From Candidatus Acidifodinimicrobium mancum (GTDB lineage Archaea; Nanobdellota; Nanobdellia; Parvarchaeales; Parvarchaeaceae): a stretch of 21,439 nt of DNA. The stretch lies in assembly GCA_015121965.1 (NCBI GenBank), contig JADFAP010000040.1, positions 1 to 21,439 on the forward strand. The letters run 5' to 3'. Positions within the stretch are counted from its first letter, which is position 1, and every line of letters starts with the position of its first letter. Position numbers and translations under genes: made by a program. Below the pieces are notes generated by a model. It made no database searches, was not told where the DNA came from, and saw nothing but the letters and a program-made list of their open reading frames with translations. Of this stretch, positions 1 through 7,483 are shown one piece after another.

Positions 1-722
1 CTGCGAACCCGAACGTTAAGTCTGGGTTGAGCAATACAAAAGACATGATAGACCAGAATATTCTCGTAACCTACAATGTATTGGAGGCAATGAGGAAGAA
101 CAACGTAAAGAAGATAAACTTCACGTCCTCTTCAGTCGTCTATGGAGAATCGAAAACAATACCCACGCCAGAGAATTACTCGCCGTTGATGCCCATCTCT
201 TTGTACGGCGCATCGAAGTTGGCCTCTGAAGCGATAATATCAGCGTATTCGTCCTCATTTGGTATAAAGGGGACAATCTTCAGGCTTGCGAACGTGGTGG
301 GGCCAAGGTCTGATCACGGTGTTATACATGACTTCATAATGAAGCTGGGCGAAAACAAAAACACACTGAAGATACTTGGCGATGGCAATCAGAAAAAATC
401 ATACATATATGTCGATGACTGCGTGGAGGCGATGGTGCTCGCTTCTAATTCTAAAGACGATGTTGGTGTATTCAACGTGGGTTCCGATGATTATATCGAT
501 GTCAAAGAGATCGCTGAAGCCGTCAGCAAGGCTATGGGGCTGCAGCCAGTATTAGAGTTTGGCAGCGAAGACAGGGGCTGGAAAGGCGACGTGCCAGTCA
601 TGCTGCTTGCGACAGACAAGATAAAAAGCCTAGGCTGGAAGTTGAATTACAATTCTTTAGAGGCTGTAAAGCTCACAGCAGAAAAGATAGTCTCGGGGAG
701 TAAGCACAGTGGTTCACAATAA
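1..722 (+). CDS. NAD-dependent sugar epimerase (extended SDR), 5' partial
   Basis: This frame is open from the left edge, entering at base 3, so the gene begins outside the window. The TTG at 27 is an internal codon, not the start. The product is the C-terminal two thirds of an extended short-chain dehydrogenase/reductase of the UDP-glucose 4-epimerase/dTDP-glucose dehydratase group. Visible marks are TSSSVVYG with the catalytic Ser/Thr region, then YGASK with the catalytic Tyr (codon at 204) and Lys, then the substrate-binding C-terminal domain with FRLANVVGP and YIYVDDC. The NAD-binding GxxGxxG is cut off. The family interconverts nucleotide sugars for glycan or lipid glycosylation; the exact substrate cannot be read. 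The last 9 bases overlap the 3' end of the convergent PAP2 gene. Confidence 0.9.
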   Translation, partial: ANPNVKSGLSNTKDMIDQNILVTYNVLEAMRKNNVKKINFTSSSVVYGESKTIPTPENYSPLMPISLYGASKLASEAIISAYSSSFGIKGTIFRLANVVGPRSDHGVIHDFIMKLGENKNTLKILGDGNQKKSYIYVDDCVEAMVLASNSKDDVGVFNVGSDDYIDVKEIAEAVSKAMGLQPVLEFGSEDRGWKGDVPVMLLATDKIKSLGWKLNYNSLEAVKLTAEKIVSGSKHSGSQ

Positions 723-1169
723 AGACAGGAAAAAGCCTATATGCGACACCAATACTCCACTCAATAACCCTATCAGTGCACCCGCTACTACGTCCCTTAA
801 GTAATGTGCCTTAATATAAAGCCTCGAATAGCTTACGAACAGCGCGAAAAGAAGCAGCGGGATAAGTATGTAGCTGCTTAGAAACAACCCTACAAAACTG
901 AAAGATACCGCTGCATGTTCAGAGGGGAAGCTTCTTTTTCCAAGTTTAGAATGCGTTAGATACTTTCTTCTCATTGCCTCCGCCGGTCTGCGGCTCTTCA
1001 CAAGAATCCTAAAGATCAAGGAAATCATCATCGACAAGGATATCGCGGCAATCACCAAAAATATGTAGTAAAAAGCCGGAAAGAGCAGCCAAACCACTAT
1101 GCTTTCAAGCACAAATATCTCAATGTAGTACTCCTCTATGAGCAGAGAAAGGTATTCTAGCGTTCTCAT
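714..1169 (-). CDS. PAP2-family membrane phosphatase
   Basis: A 151-residue membrane protein of the PAP2 (type 2 phosphatidic acid phosphatase) superfamily, which removes phosphate from lipid phosphates or polyprenyl pyrophosphates. The three signature motifs are present with changes. Motif 1 (K-x6-RP) reads R54-x6-R61-P62, with Arg for Lys. Motif 2 (PSGH) reads P82-S-E-H85. Motif 3 is S115-R116-x5-H122-x3-D126. Hydrophobic segments cover about residues 15-55 and 87-150. A likely job is recycling the lipid carrier used for surface glycans, but the substrate is inference. The start overlaps the stop of the upstream channel gene by 4 bases (ATGA), which implies translational coupling. Confidence 0.85.
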   Translation of the reverse strand: MRTLEYLSLLIEEYYIEIFVLESIVVWLLFPAFYYIFLVIAAISLSMMISLIFRILVKSRRPAEAMRRKYLTHSKLGKRSFPSEHAAVSFSFVGLFLSSYILIPLLLFALFVSYSRLYIKAHYLRDVVAGALIGLLSGVLVSHIGFFLSLL

Positions 1170-1876
1170 TTAGATTTAAAATGCTCCTCAAGGTAGACCA
1201 TTCTGTCCGCCCCTGCGATTTCTGGTAGGACGACTTCATCAGCCCCTAAGTTCTTGAATTTCCCTATGTTTTTTACAGAGTTGCATCTCGATATTACAAT
1301 TACATTCTTATTTGCTGCTTTTGCGTTTAATATTACGATGAAATTATCTACATCCTGTCCAAGGCAGGCAAAAACTGCATTTGCTCTAGATGTATTTACC
1401 ATCTTGAAGGTCTTCTCCTCCAATGCGTTCTCCTTGAGCACCTTGAATCCCATACTCTTCAGTTCGATAGCCACATTTTCATCCTTCTCGACTATTATGA
1501 CTTTCTTGTGTTTTTCCCTCAGTAGGTTAGCTATGTGCTGCCCTATCCTTCCACCGCCGCATACAACATAATGATCCTTAAGCCTTAACGTCTGCGCCAT
1601 ATAAACCACACCTCCAAATTCATCCCTCACCAGGTAAATCAGGGTCTCAAACAGGTACACTGCGAATACCCCAATGAAGAAAGAGACGAAAAGCAACAGT
1701 ATACCATAATCACCCCTGTAATTAAAGGTTTCCAGGGAAAAAATTATATAAAAGAAAGCGTCAGCTATACTCATCTTCTGCTCAACGGCAAATATCATTG
1801 ATGTAAATAAGAGTATCAGTGTAAGGACTAACGCGGCGATTATAAATCTCTCTCTAGTTTCCTTGAAAGTCTCCAC
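1166..1876 (-). CDS. Two-TM ion channel with RCK/TrkA-N domain, unusual filter
   Basis: A 236-residue protein laid out like a MthK-type potassium channel. It has TM1 (about 11-30), a pore helix and filter (41-56), TM2 (59-82), then a cytoplasmic RCK/TrkA-N Rossmann domain with GGGRIG (107-112) and an acidic residue ending the second strand (E130) for NAD(H) or nucleotide binding. Where potassium channels have TVGYGD, this one reads TFNYRGD (50-56): the first Gly is replaced and an Arg is inserted, so potassium selectivity cannot be assumed. The start is GTG at 1876; a TATA-like box centred near 1900 lies about 25 bases upstream, suggesting a leaderless message. The PAP2 gene follows with a 4-base overlap. 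Confidence 0.8.
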   Translation of the reverse strand: METFKETRERFIIAALVLTLILLFTSMIFAVEQKMSIADAFFYIIFSLETFNYRGDYGILLLFVSFFIGVFAVYLFETLIYLVRDEFGGVVYMAQTLRLKDHYVVCGGGRIGQHIANLLREKHKKVIIVEKDENVAIELKSMGFKVLKENALEEKTFKMVNTSRANAVFACLGQDVDNFIVILNAKAANKNVIVISRCNSVKNIGKFKNLGADEVVLPEIAGADRMVYLEEHFKSK

Positions 1877-1894
1877 TCAATTTAATAGCAACCT

Positions 1895-1905
1895 AGATTT
1901 AAAAG
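1895..1905 (-). promoter_or_regulatory. TATA-like box for the channel-PAP2 operon
   Basis: On the minus strand this reads CTTTTAAATCT, centred about 25 bases before the GTG at 1876. This is the spacing expected for a leaderless archaeal transcript. It supports the GTG start and an independent promoter after rps10. Confidence 0.45.
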
Positions 1906-1933
1906 TTTAGTGGAAGTCGCTAAAATGAGCGGC

Positions 1934-2245
1934 TTAAGGCCCCATTATCTCCATCTCTATGTTCACTTCTTTAGGGATGGGTGTTTTCATGATAAGATGC
2001 AGCGCCTTAGGGTCAGCCTGCATATCTATAACTCTCTTGTGAAGCCTAAGCTCCCAAGTTTCATAGCTTTCTCTGCCAGAACCATTTGGTGCCCTTCTTG
2101 TAGTGACCTTTATCCTCTTCGTTGGAATAGGTATCGGCCCCTTTATAGAAGTCCCAAGTTTTCTGGATATATCAGCTATCTGATCGCATACCGCCTTCAG
2201 CTGTTTGGTATCAGTTGATGTCAATTTTATCCTTGCCTTTTGCAT
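1934..2245 (-). CDS. rps10: 30S ribosomal protein S10 (uS10)
   Basis: A 103-residue protein of normal length for archaeal/eukaryotic-type S10. It starts MQKARIKLTSTDTKQL and has the typical GPIPIPTKR loop and the HKRVID segment. It sits in the head of the small ribosomal subunit. In many archaea it follows the elongation factor 1-alpha gene; here it stands alone, divergent from the L7Ae operon. The ATG at 2245 is about 27 bases from a palindromic TATA box, so the message is probably leaderless. Confidence 0.95.
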   Translation of the reverse strand: MQKARIKLTSTDTKQLKAVCDQIADISRKLGTSIKGPIPIPTKRIKVTTRRAPNGSGRESYETWELRLHKRVIDMQADPKALHLIMKTPIPKEVNIEMEIMGP

Positions 2246-2267
2246 AGTCTATTTATCTATCAATTAA

Positions 2268-2277
2268 TATTTAAATA
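2268..2277. promoter_or_regulatory. Palindromic TATA box in the rps10 / L7Ae divergent promoter
   Basis: TATTTAAATA is a perfect 10-base palindrome whose centre lies 27 bases from the rps10 ATG. In the other direction it would start transcription near 2300, leaving a leader of about 24 bases before the L7Ae gene. That leader contains a GGAGG ribosome binding site at 2313-2317, 6 bases before the ATG. One box could therefore serve both ribosomal transcripts. Confidence 0.5.
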
Positions 2278-2323
2278 CGTGTGCAAACACTATATTGAAT
2301 TAAAATATTAACGGAGGCCGAAT

Positions 2324-2668
2324 ATGGATGAAGCTGAAAAGGGATTGGACAATCTGGTTTACTCCACTCTTGAAAAGATAAGGACAAAGGGAGGAGTAAT
2401 AAGGAAGGGAGTGAACGAAGTCACTAAGAGCTTGGAGAGAGGCCAGGCTAAATTAGTTGTATCTGCAAGTGACGTTTCTCCTAAAGAAATAATAATGCAC
2501 TTACCACTTCTTTCGAAGGACAAAAATGTACCGTACATTTCAGTCGGAAGCAAGCAGCAGCTCGGAAACGTGGTTGGTATGACTGTAGGGGCATCAGCTA
2601 TAGCTGTGACTGATGCAGGGGAGGAAGAGCACTCTCTGCAGGAACTGATAAAGAAGATAACAAAGTAG
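2324..2668 (+). CDS. rpl7ae: Ribosomal protein L7Ae (eL8), kink-turn binding
   Basis: A 114-residue L7Ae/L30e/S12e/Gadd45 family protein, about the usual archaeal length. It binds kink-turns in 23S rRNA and, in archaea, is also part of C/D and H/ACA RNP complexes and RNase P. Recognisable parts are the KGVNEVTKSLERGQAKLVV segment and the C-terminal VGASAIAVTDAG. It heads an operon with S28e (11-base gap) and L24e, a conserved archaeal arrangement. The start is supported by GGAGG at 2313-2317. Confidence 0.96.
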   Translation: MDEAEKGLDNLVYSTLEKIRTKGGVIRKGVNEVTKSLERGQAKLVVSASDVSPKEIIMHLPLLSKDKNVPYISVGSKQQLGNVVGMTVGASAIAVTDAGEEEHSLQELIKKITK

Positions 2669-2679
2669 TGAATTGAATT

Positions 2680-2943
2680 ATGGCTGAAAAAGAGACAAAG
2701 GTCGTTCAGAAGCAGCAGGGCAAGCCGAGTAGGGAAGCCTACACCAGAGAGTCTACCCCAGCCGAGGTAGTCGAGATAGTTGGAAGGCTTGGCGCATCTG
2801 GGGAGATAACACAGGTAAGGTGCAAGGTATTGAGCGGTTTCGACAAGGACAAGATAATAAGAAGGAATGTCAGGGGCCCTATCAACATAGGTGATGTTTT
2901 GATGCTTAGGGAGACAGAGATGGAAGCTCTGCCGATAAGATGA
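2680..2943 (+). CDS. rps28e: Ribosomal protein S28e (eS28)
   Basis: An 87-residue protein. The core from PAEVVEIVGRLGASGEITQVRCKV to the C-terminal RNVRGPINIGDVLMLRETE is the S28e OB-fold signature. The N-terminal tail of about 25 charged residues is longer than in the shortest archaeal S28e proteins. It belongs to the small-subunit platform/mRNA exit region. It lies between L7Ae and L24e with short gaps (11 and 4 bases), so the three are almost certainly cotranscribed. Confidence 0.95.
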   Translation: MAEKETKVVQKQQGKPSREAYTRESTPAEVVEIVGRLGASGEITQVRCKVLSGFDKDKIIRRNVRGPINIGDVLMLRETEMEALPIR

Positions 2944-2947
2944 GCGT

Positions 2948-3118
2948 ATGGCAAAATGTAGTTTTTGTGGCAGAGAAGTGAAGCAGGGAACAGGATTCAT
3001 GTACGTGAAGGTGGATGGAACGGTCTACTACTTCGACAAGAGAAAGTGTTTCTCTTACTACCTAATGAATAGAGATCCTAGAAATTTCAAATGGACTGAA
3101 GCCTCGAAGAACCAATAA
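2948..3118 (+). CDS. rpl24e: Ribosomal protein L24e (eL24)
   Basis: A 56-residue protein, MAKCSFCGREVKQGTG..., with the zinc-ribbon pattern C4-x2-C7 then a second metal-binding segment around KRKCFSYY (Cys34). The final motif RDPRNFKWTE is typical of L24e. It begins 4 bases after the S28e stop. In many archaea this operon continues with nucleoside diphosphate kinase and initiation factor 2; here it ends and a surface protein gene follows. Confidence 0.95.
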   Translation: MAKCSFCGREVKQGTGFMYVKVDGTVYYFDKRKCFSYYLMNRDPRNFKWTEASKNQ

Positions 3119-3124
3119 ATATAT
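3116..3124 (+). promoter_or_regulatory. TATA-like box for the surface protein at 3144
   Basis: TAAATATAT is centred 24 bases before the ATG at 3144 and overlaps the L24e stop codon. It suggests a separate leaderless transcript for the following gene. Confidence 0.4.
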
Positions 3125-3143
3125 CATCTGATTTAATTTCTAA

Positions 3144-4007
3144 ATGGATAAGAAGGGAGTTACATTCTTTCTTGAGTTTGTAATCGCTATGATCATAGGC
3201 TCGATAGTGGTTGTCATCGTGGCTTATATCTACTTATTCGGTTCAAGTGGTCTTTCGGCGGCTATCTCATCAATCGATTCCTACGTTAGCCTTACTCAAA
3301 GTGCTCTAACCACACACATAAGTGTGCTGACAGGGGATCTTCTACCCTCTTTTAAGAGCGATAGCTTCATGGTGCAGTTCTACGGCAGTAGTGGATGCGT
3401 TACGCTTCTTAATGAGCTTTCGCGTAATGCCATCCTAACTGCTCCGAATAACCCCTCTTCTCTCTCCGGTAAGTTTTTCATTTGCTCAGGCACATACAAG
3501 CCATTCGAATTCTCATATTCCGGATCGCCTCAAGCTAGTACTTGGGATTACGTAAACCCTTCTGCTGAAAATGACCTACCAAGCTGGATGGTGTCTTCAA
3601 CCCCAGCTCTACCTTTTTTGAGTAGTATAGCTCAGGTAAACGGCAGCAAGGGAGCAATGACATTCATAGACAACTCCCTAGTCAGCAGCAGCCAGAATTA
3701 TCTATCGACTATGGAGGCGGATTTGGGTCAGGCTTGTATTGCATTCCTAAATGCGACGGTTTCGCCTTACAACGACTACGGTGTGCCTTCAGCTTACATA
3801 ACTAATCTGGATTGCGTCCCTCTTGATACAGAAAACGGTCAACCTATCTTCATAAGCGTCAACAGTCTGTTCTGCCAGGTAAATGGGTTGAGCTGCAATT
3901 ACAATCCTTTCCTTACTCTTCACGGCTCGCCTGGAAATATAATAGAGCAGAGGTGCTACTATCAGTCAGGTGCCCCATCGATCTCGTGCGTGGAGTACAT
4001 AGGGTAG
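3144..4007 (+). CDS. Hypothetical anchored surface protein, pilin-like N-terminus
   Basis: No family is recognised. The 287-residue product begins MDKKGVTFFLE followed by a hydrophobic stretch to about residue 32, which resembles a type IV prepilin leader (Lys-Gly, then Glu 6 residues later; canonical pilins have Glu at +5). The rest is polar, rich in Ser, Asn and Tyr, with about nine cysteines (for example FCQVNGLSC and RCYY), as expected for a secreted disulfide-bonded domain. The stop is 41 bases before the next gene, which has the same design, so the pair may form one cell-surface structure. Whether the N-terminus is cleaved like a pilin is uncertain. Confidence 0.7.
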   Translation: MDKKGVTFFLEFVIAMIIGSIVVVIVAYIYLFGSSGLSAAISSIDSYVSLTQSALTTHISVLTGDLLPSFKSDSFMVQFYGSSGCVTLLNELSRNAILTAPNNPSSLSGKFFICSGTYKPFEFSYSGSPQASTWDYVNPSAENDLPSWMVSSTPALPFLSSIAQVNGSKGAMTFIDNSLVSSSQNYLSTMEADLGQACIAFLNATVSPYNDYGVPSAYITNLDCVPLDTENGQPIFISVNSLFCQVNGLSCNYNPFLTLHGSPGNIIEQRCYYQSGAPSISCVEYIG

Positions 4008-4048
4008 GCACAGCAAAGTTATTATTCGTGGAAAAACTACCATTCTAA

Positions 4049-5101
4049 ATGGATGTGCTGGTGTGGTTCGGGATGATACTTATGATGTTTTTCATCTTGA
4101 TATTCATGTACACCTTAATAAGCCACCTGATTTCAACAAATACCTCACAACAGTCATTTGATGCGATTATGTCAATGGCAAGCTCGGCCTGTTCTTCTTT
4201 TCAGTCGTCCTCATCAATAACCTTCTCAAATCCAGCATCTGAAGTGATTCAAATCTATGACGATCCAACTTGCAATTCAACGCTGTACAGTAATCCTTCA
4301 TGGTTCAACCCAGAATACCCTTACAATTCGACGATGAATTCGCTGGTAAACAATTACGACCTCTGCTACGTTCAGCTTACAAAGTATGGCGCTTCCCAGA
4401 CACAACTCTTCGGTCAAGCCTACACCTCACAGAGATCTCTCACCCTTACCCTCTCTTCTACATATCCTTCCGCTCCTCCTTATTCTATTCAGGTAACTTT
4501 TAGTTATCCCGTAAATTTCGGTAATTTCGTTAATTCGTATTTCATATTTTCGACAAGTGGAAGTCTGAATGTTTCTGCAACTGGTGGGGAAATTCAATTC
4601 ATAAACAGCAGTGGTCAGGTATGCGGTGATGTCTCCTTTACGCAGTCTAATTCTAGTTCCTTTTCAGTGAATGAACCGATAAATTTCTCACAGAATTGTA
4701 AAAGCGCTGTAGAGAATAGCGAGAGTGGATACATCAATTTGACTGTAAATGAAGAAAGTGGTGCAGGTCCATTCAAAGTCATATCTGCTCCTTCAGAATT
4801 AACATCCTCGCAACCATCCTACATCTTTGCCCAGACTCAATTAGCTTATAATTGTAATGCTTTTTCAGGGTTTGATGCAGGGACGAGCGGATCCGCGTCT
4901 TTCTCCAAAGGTACATTGATTTGTGCCCCGATAACATGTAATGGTAACAATTTTCTCTTAACAGATTCGAACAACAATATCCTCAATACCATAGTCGATT
5001 CTTCCTTCACTTTCTTTGAACTTTCTCCTAGTTCAGTCGGTGCTATAGAAATAACGAATCCAAATACCGAGAGTTTGGCTTCAACATATCCTGTAAGTTG
5101 A
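4049..5101 (+). CDS. Hypothetical anchored surface protein, Ser/Asn-rich
   Basis: No family is recognised. The 350-residue product has an N-terminal membrane segment (about residues 4-28) with only Met-Asp before it, followed by a long extracellular part rich in Ser, Thr and Asn. Several cysteines are present (SACSS, PTCNS, DLCYV, QVCGD, QNCKS, YNCNA, LICAP, ITCNG) and many N-x-S/T sites that could be glycosylated. It follows a similar protein by 41 bases. It is convergent with the antiporter gene, only 21 bases away. A weak TATA-like AGTTATTATT near 4016-4025 may allow its own transcription. Confidence 0.7.
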   Translation: MDVLVWFGMILMMFFILIFMYTLISHLISTNTSQQSFDAIMSMASSACSSFQSSSSITFSNPASEVIQIYDDPTCNSTLYSNPSWFNPEYPYNSTMNSLVNNYDLCYVQLTKYGASQTQLFGQAYTSQRSLTLTLSSTYPSAPPYSIQVTFSYPVNFGNFVNSYFIFSTSGSLNVSATGGEIQFINSSGQVCGDVSFTQSNSSSFSVNEPINFSQNCKSAVENSESGYINLTVNEESGAGPFKVISAPSELTSSQPSYIFAQTQLAYNCNAFSGFDAGTSGSASFSKGTLICAPITCNGNNFLLTDSNNNILNTIVDSSFTFFELSPSSVGAIEITNPNTESLASTYPVS

Positions 5102-5122
5102 AGTTAAATTATAGGCAAGAAT

Positions 5123-6322
5123 TCATCTTCTACTATTGTAGTAAAGTAGTATACCGTTTATGAATATTGTGATGAATATGACGCTGAATGTCACATCTAT
5201 GAACGCATTCGTGTGTAGAAGACCGTATTCTAATGGCAATGTGGAAAGCACCGCAGCCCCAAGACCACGTGAAATCATCGCATTTATATCGAACATGTCC
5301 CGTCTCTTCAGTTTATTCCTATACAGGGACAGCTTCGTCCCGCCGATGCGCACAAGCAGTAGCCCAACCGCTATTATCGTTCCGATGACGAAGTAGATGG
5401 TGCTGCTGAAGGTTATAAGGCCCCCTAAATATACGAAGAAAAAGGTGGTTACAATGAACGTTATAAGGTTGTTGAAAGATTTTGATTCCTTGTCGAGCGT
5501 GAAGTAGTGTGGATGCCTGTATCTGAGAGCTCTATAGATTATTTCCCCGTTCGCTATCATTATCCCAAAAGTAAGGGCTGAAAGCGGTCCATTTCCTCCT
5601 AGATACTGCGCTATCAGGTAGACTATGAACACAATCGAAAGTGAAGCAACGTAGGAGAATTGGTACTTCTTACGTTGGATCATCCCCATCACAGGGATCC
5701 AAATAAGCCCAAACACGGCGCCGATTACAATACCTATCGAGAATTGGGATGCTATAGCTGAGGCGGCAGTTACTATGCTGTAGCTTGAGAGCAGTATTAT
5801 GCTTATCATTGCAAGTGCAAGGACTATACCTATTGGATCTGTAAGTGTAGCTTCCAATGTGACTAAGGTTTTGGCGGAAGATTTCATCCTTATCTGCTCT
5901 GAGATTATTGGAATTATCGCCACGCTTGTGCCACCGAGTATAAATGCGAAGAGAAGCGAGTAAGCAGGAGAGTAGCCGAACAGTGTCATCACCACGAACA
6001 CGACAAGCGCGGAGAATGTGAAATTTATTATAGCCAACCTCAAGGCGGAAGGCATTAGTCGAAGCGACTTGTATATATCCAGCCTCAACCCAACGTTGAA
6101 AAGGACGACCGTAAGTACCACTGTAGAGGCTAAAGGAGAGATATTCACAAGTGCGTTCCTGTTTATGATACCAAGTAGAGGACCTAAAATTATACCGAAC
6201 GTGACCAGCCATACTATGGCTGGGATCCTAGTGCGCCTGGCAAGCGTGTTTCCTATGAAGCCTATGAGTATTATACCTGCAGCCCCAAGCACGTATATAG
6301 CCACAGTGTAGTCGCTGAGCAT
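5123..6322 (-). CDS. Cation/proton antiporter (CPA/NhaP-like)
   Basis: A membrane protein of about 399 residues with roughly 12 hydrophobic segments, of the monovalent cation:proton antiporter superfamily. Family marks are FNVGLRLD (75-82), GGTSVAIIP (130-138) and E157 with LTDP (160-163), the acidic half-membrane motif expected to carry ions. It exchanges Na+ or K+ for H+ across the cell membrane. The open frame continues upstream to 6445, but those 41 residues are polar, unlike the family, and overlap the SWIM gene. The ATG at 6322, directly before the first helix (MLSDYTVAIYVLG), is chosen. There is no C-terminal RCK/TrkA domain. Confidence 0.88.
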   Translation of the reverse strand: MLSDYTVAIYVLGAAGIILIGFIGNTLARRTRIPAIVWLVTFGIILGPLLGIINRNALVNISPLASTVVLTVVLFNVGLRLDIYKSLRLMPSALRLAIINFTFSALVVFVVMTLFGYSPAYSLLFAFILGGTSVAIIPIISEQIRMKSSAKTLVTLEATLTDPIGIVLALAMISIILLSSYSIVTAASAIASQFSIGIVIGAVFGLIWIPVMGMIQRKKYQFSYVASLSIVFIVYLIAQYLGGNGPLSALTFGIMIANGEIIYRALRYRHPHYFTLDKESKSFNNLITFIVTTFFFVYLGGLITFSSTIYFVIGTIIAVGLLLVRIGGTKLSLYRNKLKRRDMFDINAMISRGLGAAVLSTLPLEYGLLHTNAFIDVTFSVIFITIFINGILLYYNSRR

Positions 6323-6353
6323 AGAATGAATTAACAATTTATCGTATTTATCC

Positions 6354-6629
6354 CTATATTTTGAGCTTTCCTTCTTTAATAGCCATGCAGACGGCGTAGA
6401 TGTGAGAGCATGGCTTGTTTTGGAGGGTATACCACTTGCAGTCACACTGCCACTGCTTATCCCCTCCCTTCTCAGAGAAATACATCACATTATGGACCTT
6501 ATTATCATCCTCCACAATGAAGGATATATGCTTGTCAGTTCTGTAATCAACTCCAACATGGTTCTTCAGCCTAAGCGCCTTCGTGTAGAGTTCCCCCGAA
6601 TTTGGTATTTCAAGCAGCTTTATTTCCAC
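6354..6629 (-). CDS. Small SWIM zinc-finger protein
   Basis: A 91-residue protein whose C-terminal half carries the SWIM zinc-finger pattern C62-x-C64, then C74-x-H76 (CDCKWYTLQNKPCSHIYAV). SWIM fingers bind nucleic acids or proteins and in archaea occur as small stand-alone proteins. In bacteria and eukaryotes some act with recombination proteins. The N-terminal 50 residues form a predicted beta-rich region with no name. It ends 31 bases before the antiporter start on the same strand and may share its transcript. Its actual role cannot be read from the sequence. Confidence 0.85.
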   Translation of the reverse strand: MEIKLLEIPNSGELYTKALRLKNHVGVDYRTDKHISFIVEDDNKVHNVMYFSEKGGDKQWQCDCKWYTLQNKPCSHIYAVCMAIKEGKLKI

Positions 6630-6680
6630 TAACTATTTTAGCTTATTCTGTATTTATTGGTTTATCTTCCTACGATCTTA

Positions 6681-6691
6681 AACATTTATTC
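6681..6691 (+). promoter_or_regulatory. TATA-like box for the metallophosphoesterase
   Basis: AACATTTATTC is centred about 26 bases before the ATG at 6712, consistent with a leaderless transcript. GGGGTGAT at 6693-6700 lies too far upstream for a normal ribosome binding site. Confidence 0.35.
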
Positions 6692-6711
6692 AGGGGTGAT
6701 CAAATAAACTT

Positions 6712-7437
6712 ATGGATATAAGTGACATTCCGTTCATTTTCCACAAAGGAGAGAGGTATGCCTCATTTGAAGAGTATGGTGTTGTAGGTGACATACATCT
6801 CGGATTCGAAAGGGAGATGGATCAGCAGGGGTACAATATAGGCAGGATGACTGACATTATCATCGGAGAGATATTGAAAATAAAGTCTAAGAAGCTGATA
6901 ATTCTGGGCGACATAAGGTCAAATTACGGTCCTGTAGAGGAGTACGAGAGAGGCATGCTTTTCAGGTTCTTCAGGGAGATATCAAGTGGTTTCGATGAGG
7001 TAATAATCACGAAAGGAAACCACGACGCCGGTATAGAGAGATTTACATCTAGATTTAACAACATAAGACTTGAACGCGAGTTTATGGAAGAAGGGGTAGT
7101 CTTTCTTCACGGTCACAGCATGCCCTCGAAGTCAGCAGTTTCCTCCTCAAAACTTCTTGCATTCAGCCATCTGCATCCATTGATATTCTTCAGAGACTCG
7201 AACGGCGTAGCATACAGAGAGGACTGCTGGCTCTTCTTCGATTTATCCTTACCATCGAAGGGCTATAAATTAAACAGCGTCAAATACGGCTTCGTATTTC
7301 CCTCCTTCAATAGGTTCATAGGTGGGACTGATGAATTCAGGAAGAGGGGAATCATCAGGTACGCAGAGAACATGCAGGCGATGACAATGAATTTGATCAT
7401 AGTAAACACTAACAGACTTGGATATAGGTATAAATAA
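6712..7437 (+). CDS. Metallophosphoesterase (SbcD-related archaeal family)
   Basis: A 241-residue calcineurin-like phosphoesterase. The metal-binding motifs occur in order: GDIHLG (D27, H29), GDIRSN (G66, D67), GNHD (102-105), HGHS (H133, H135) and FSHLHP (H153, H155). The set matches the archaeal family annotated as putative phosphoesterase, SbcD/Mre11-related. Such enzymes use two metal ions to cleave phosphomonoesters or phosphodiesters. It lacks the extra domains of true Mre11 and no Rad50 gene is nearby, so a role in double-strand break repair is not implied. It is followed 46 bases later by the SPFH gene on the same strand. Confidence 0.88.
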   Translation: MDISDIPFIFHKGERYASFEEYGVVGDIHLGFEREMDQQGYNIGRMTDIIIGEILKIKSKKLIILGDIRSNYGPVEEYERGMLFRFFREISSGFDEVIITKGNHDAGIERFTSRFNNIRLEREFMEEGVVFLHGHSMPSKSAVSSSKLLAFSHLHPLIFFRDSNGVAYREDCWLFFDLSLPSKGYKLNSVKYGFVFPSFNRFIGGTDEFRKRGIIRYAENMQAMTMNLIIVNTNRLGYRYK

Positions 7438-7483
7438 CTATTAAGGAGATAGAGTTAAATTCCACAGAATTCATATCTATCTT

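Noticed and set aside
2359..3000. 213-residue open frame antisense to the ribosomal operon
   Set aside because: It overlaps L7Ae, S28e and L24e, has no family resemblance and reads as a shadow of the real genes.
5165..5190. C/D box guide RNA (GTGATGA...CTGA)
   Set aside because: The spacing between the boxes is too short for a guide, there is no second box pair, and it lies within the antiporter gene.
5670..6212. 180-residue open frame in another frame of the antiporter gene
   Set aside because: Composition is unlike a protein (many Arg, Tyr and Ser), and the frame lies wholly inside the recognised transporter.
6323..6445. N-terminal extension of the antiporter to an upstream ATG
   Set aside because: The 41 residues are polar, unlike the family, and overlap the SWIM gene; the ATG at 6322 sits directly before the first membrane helix.
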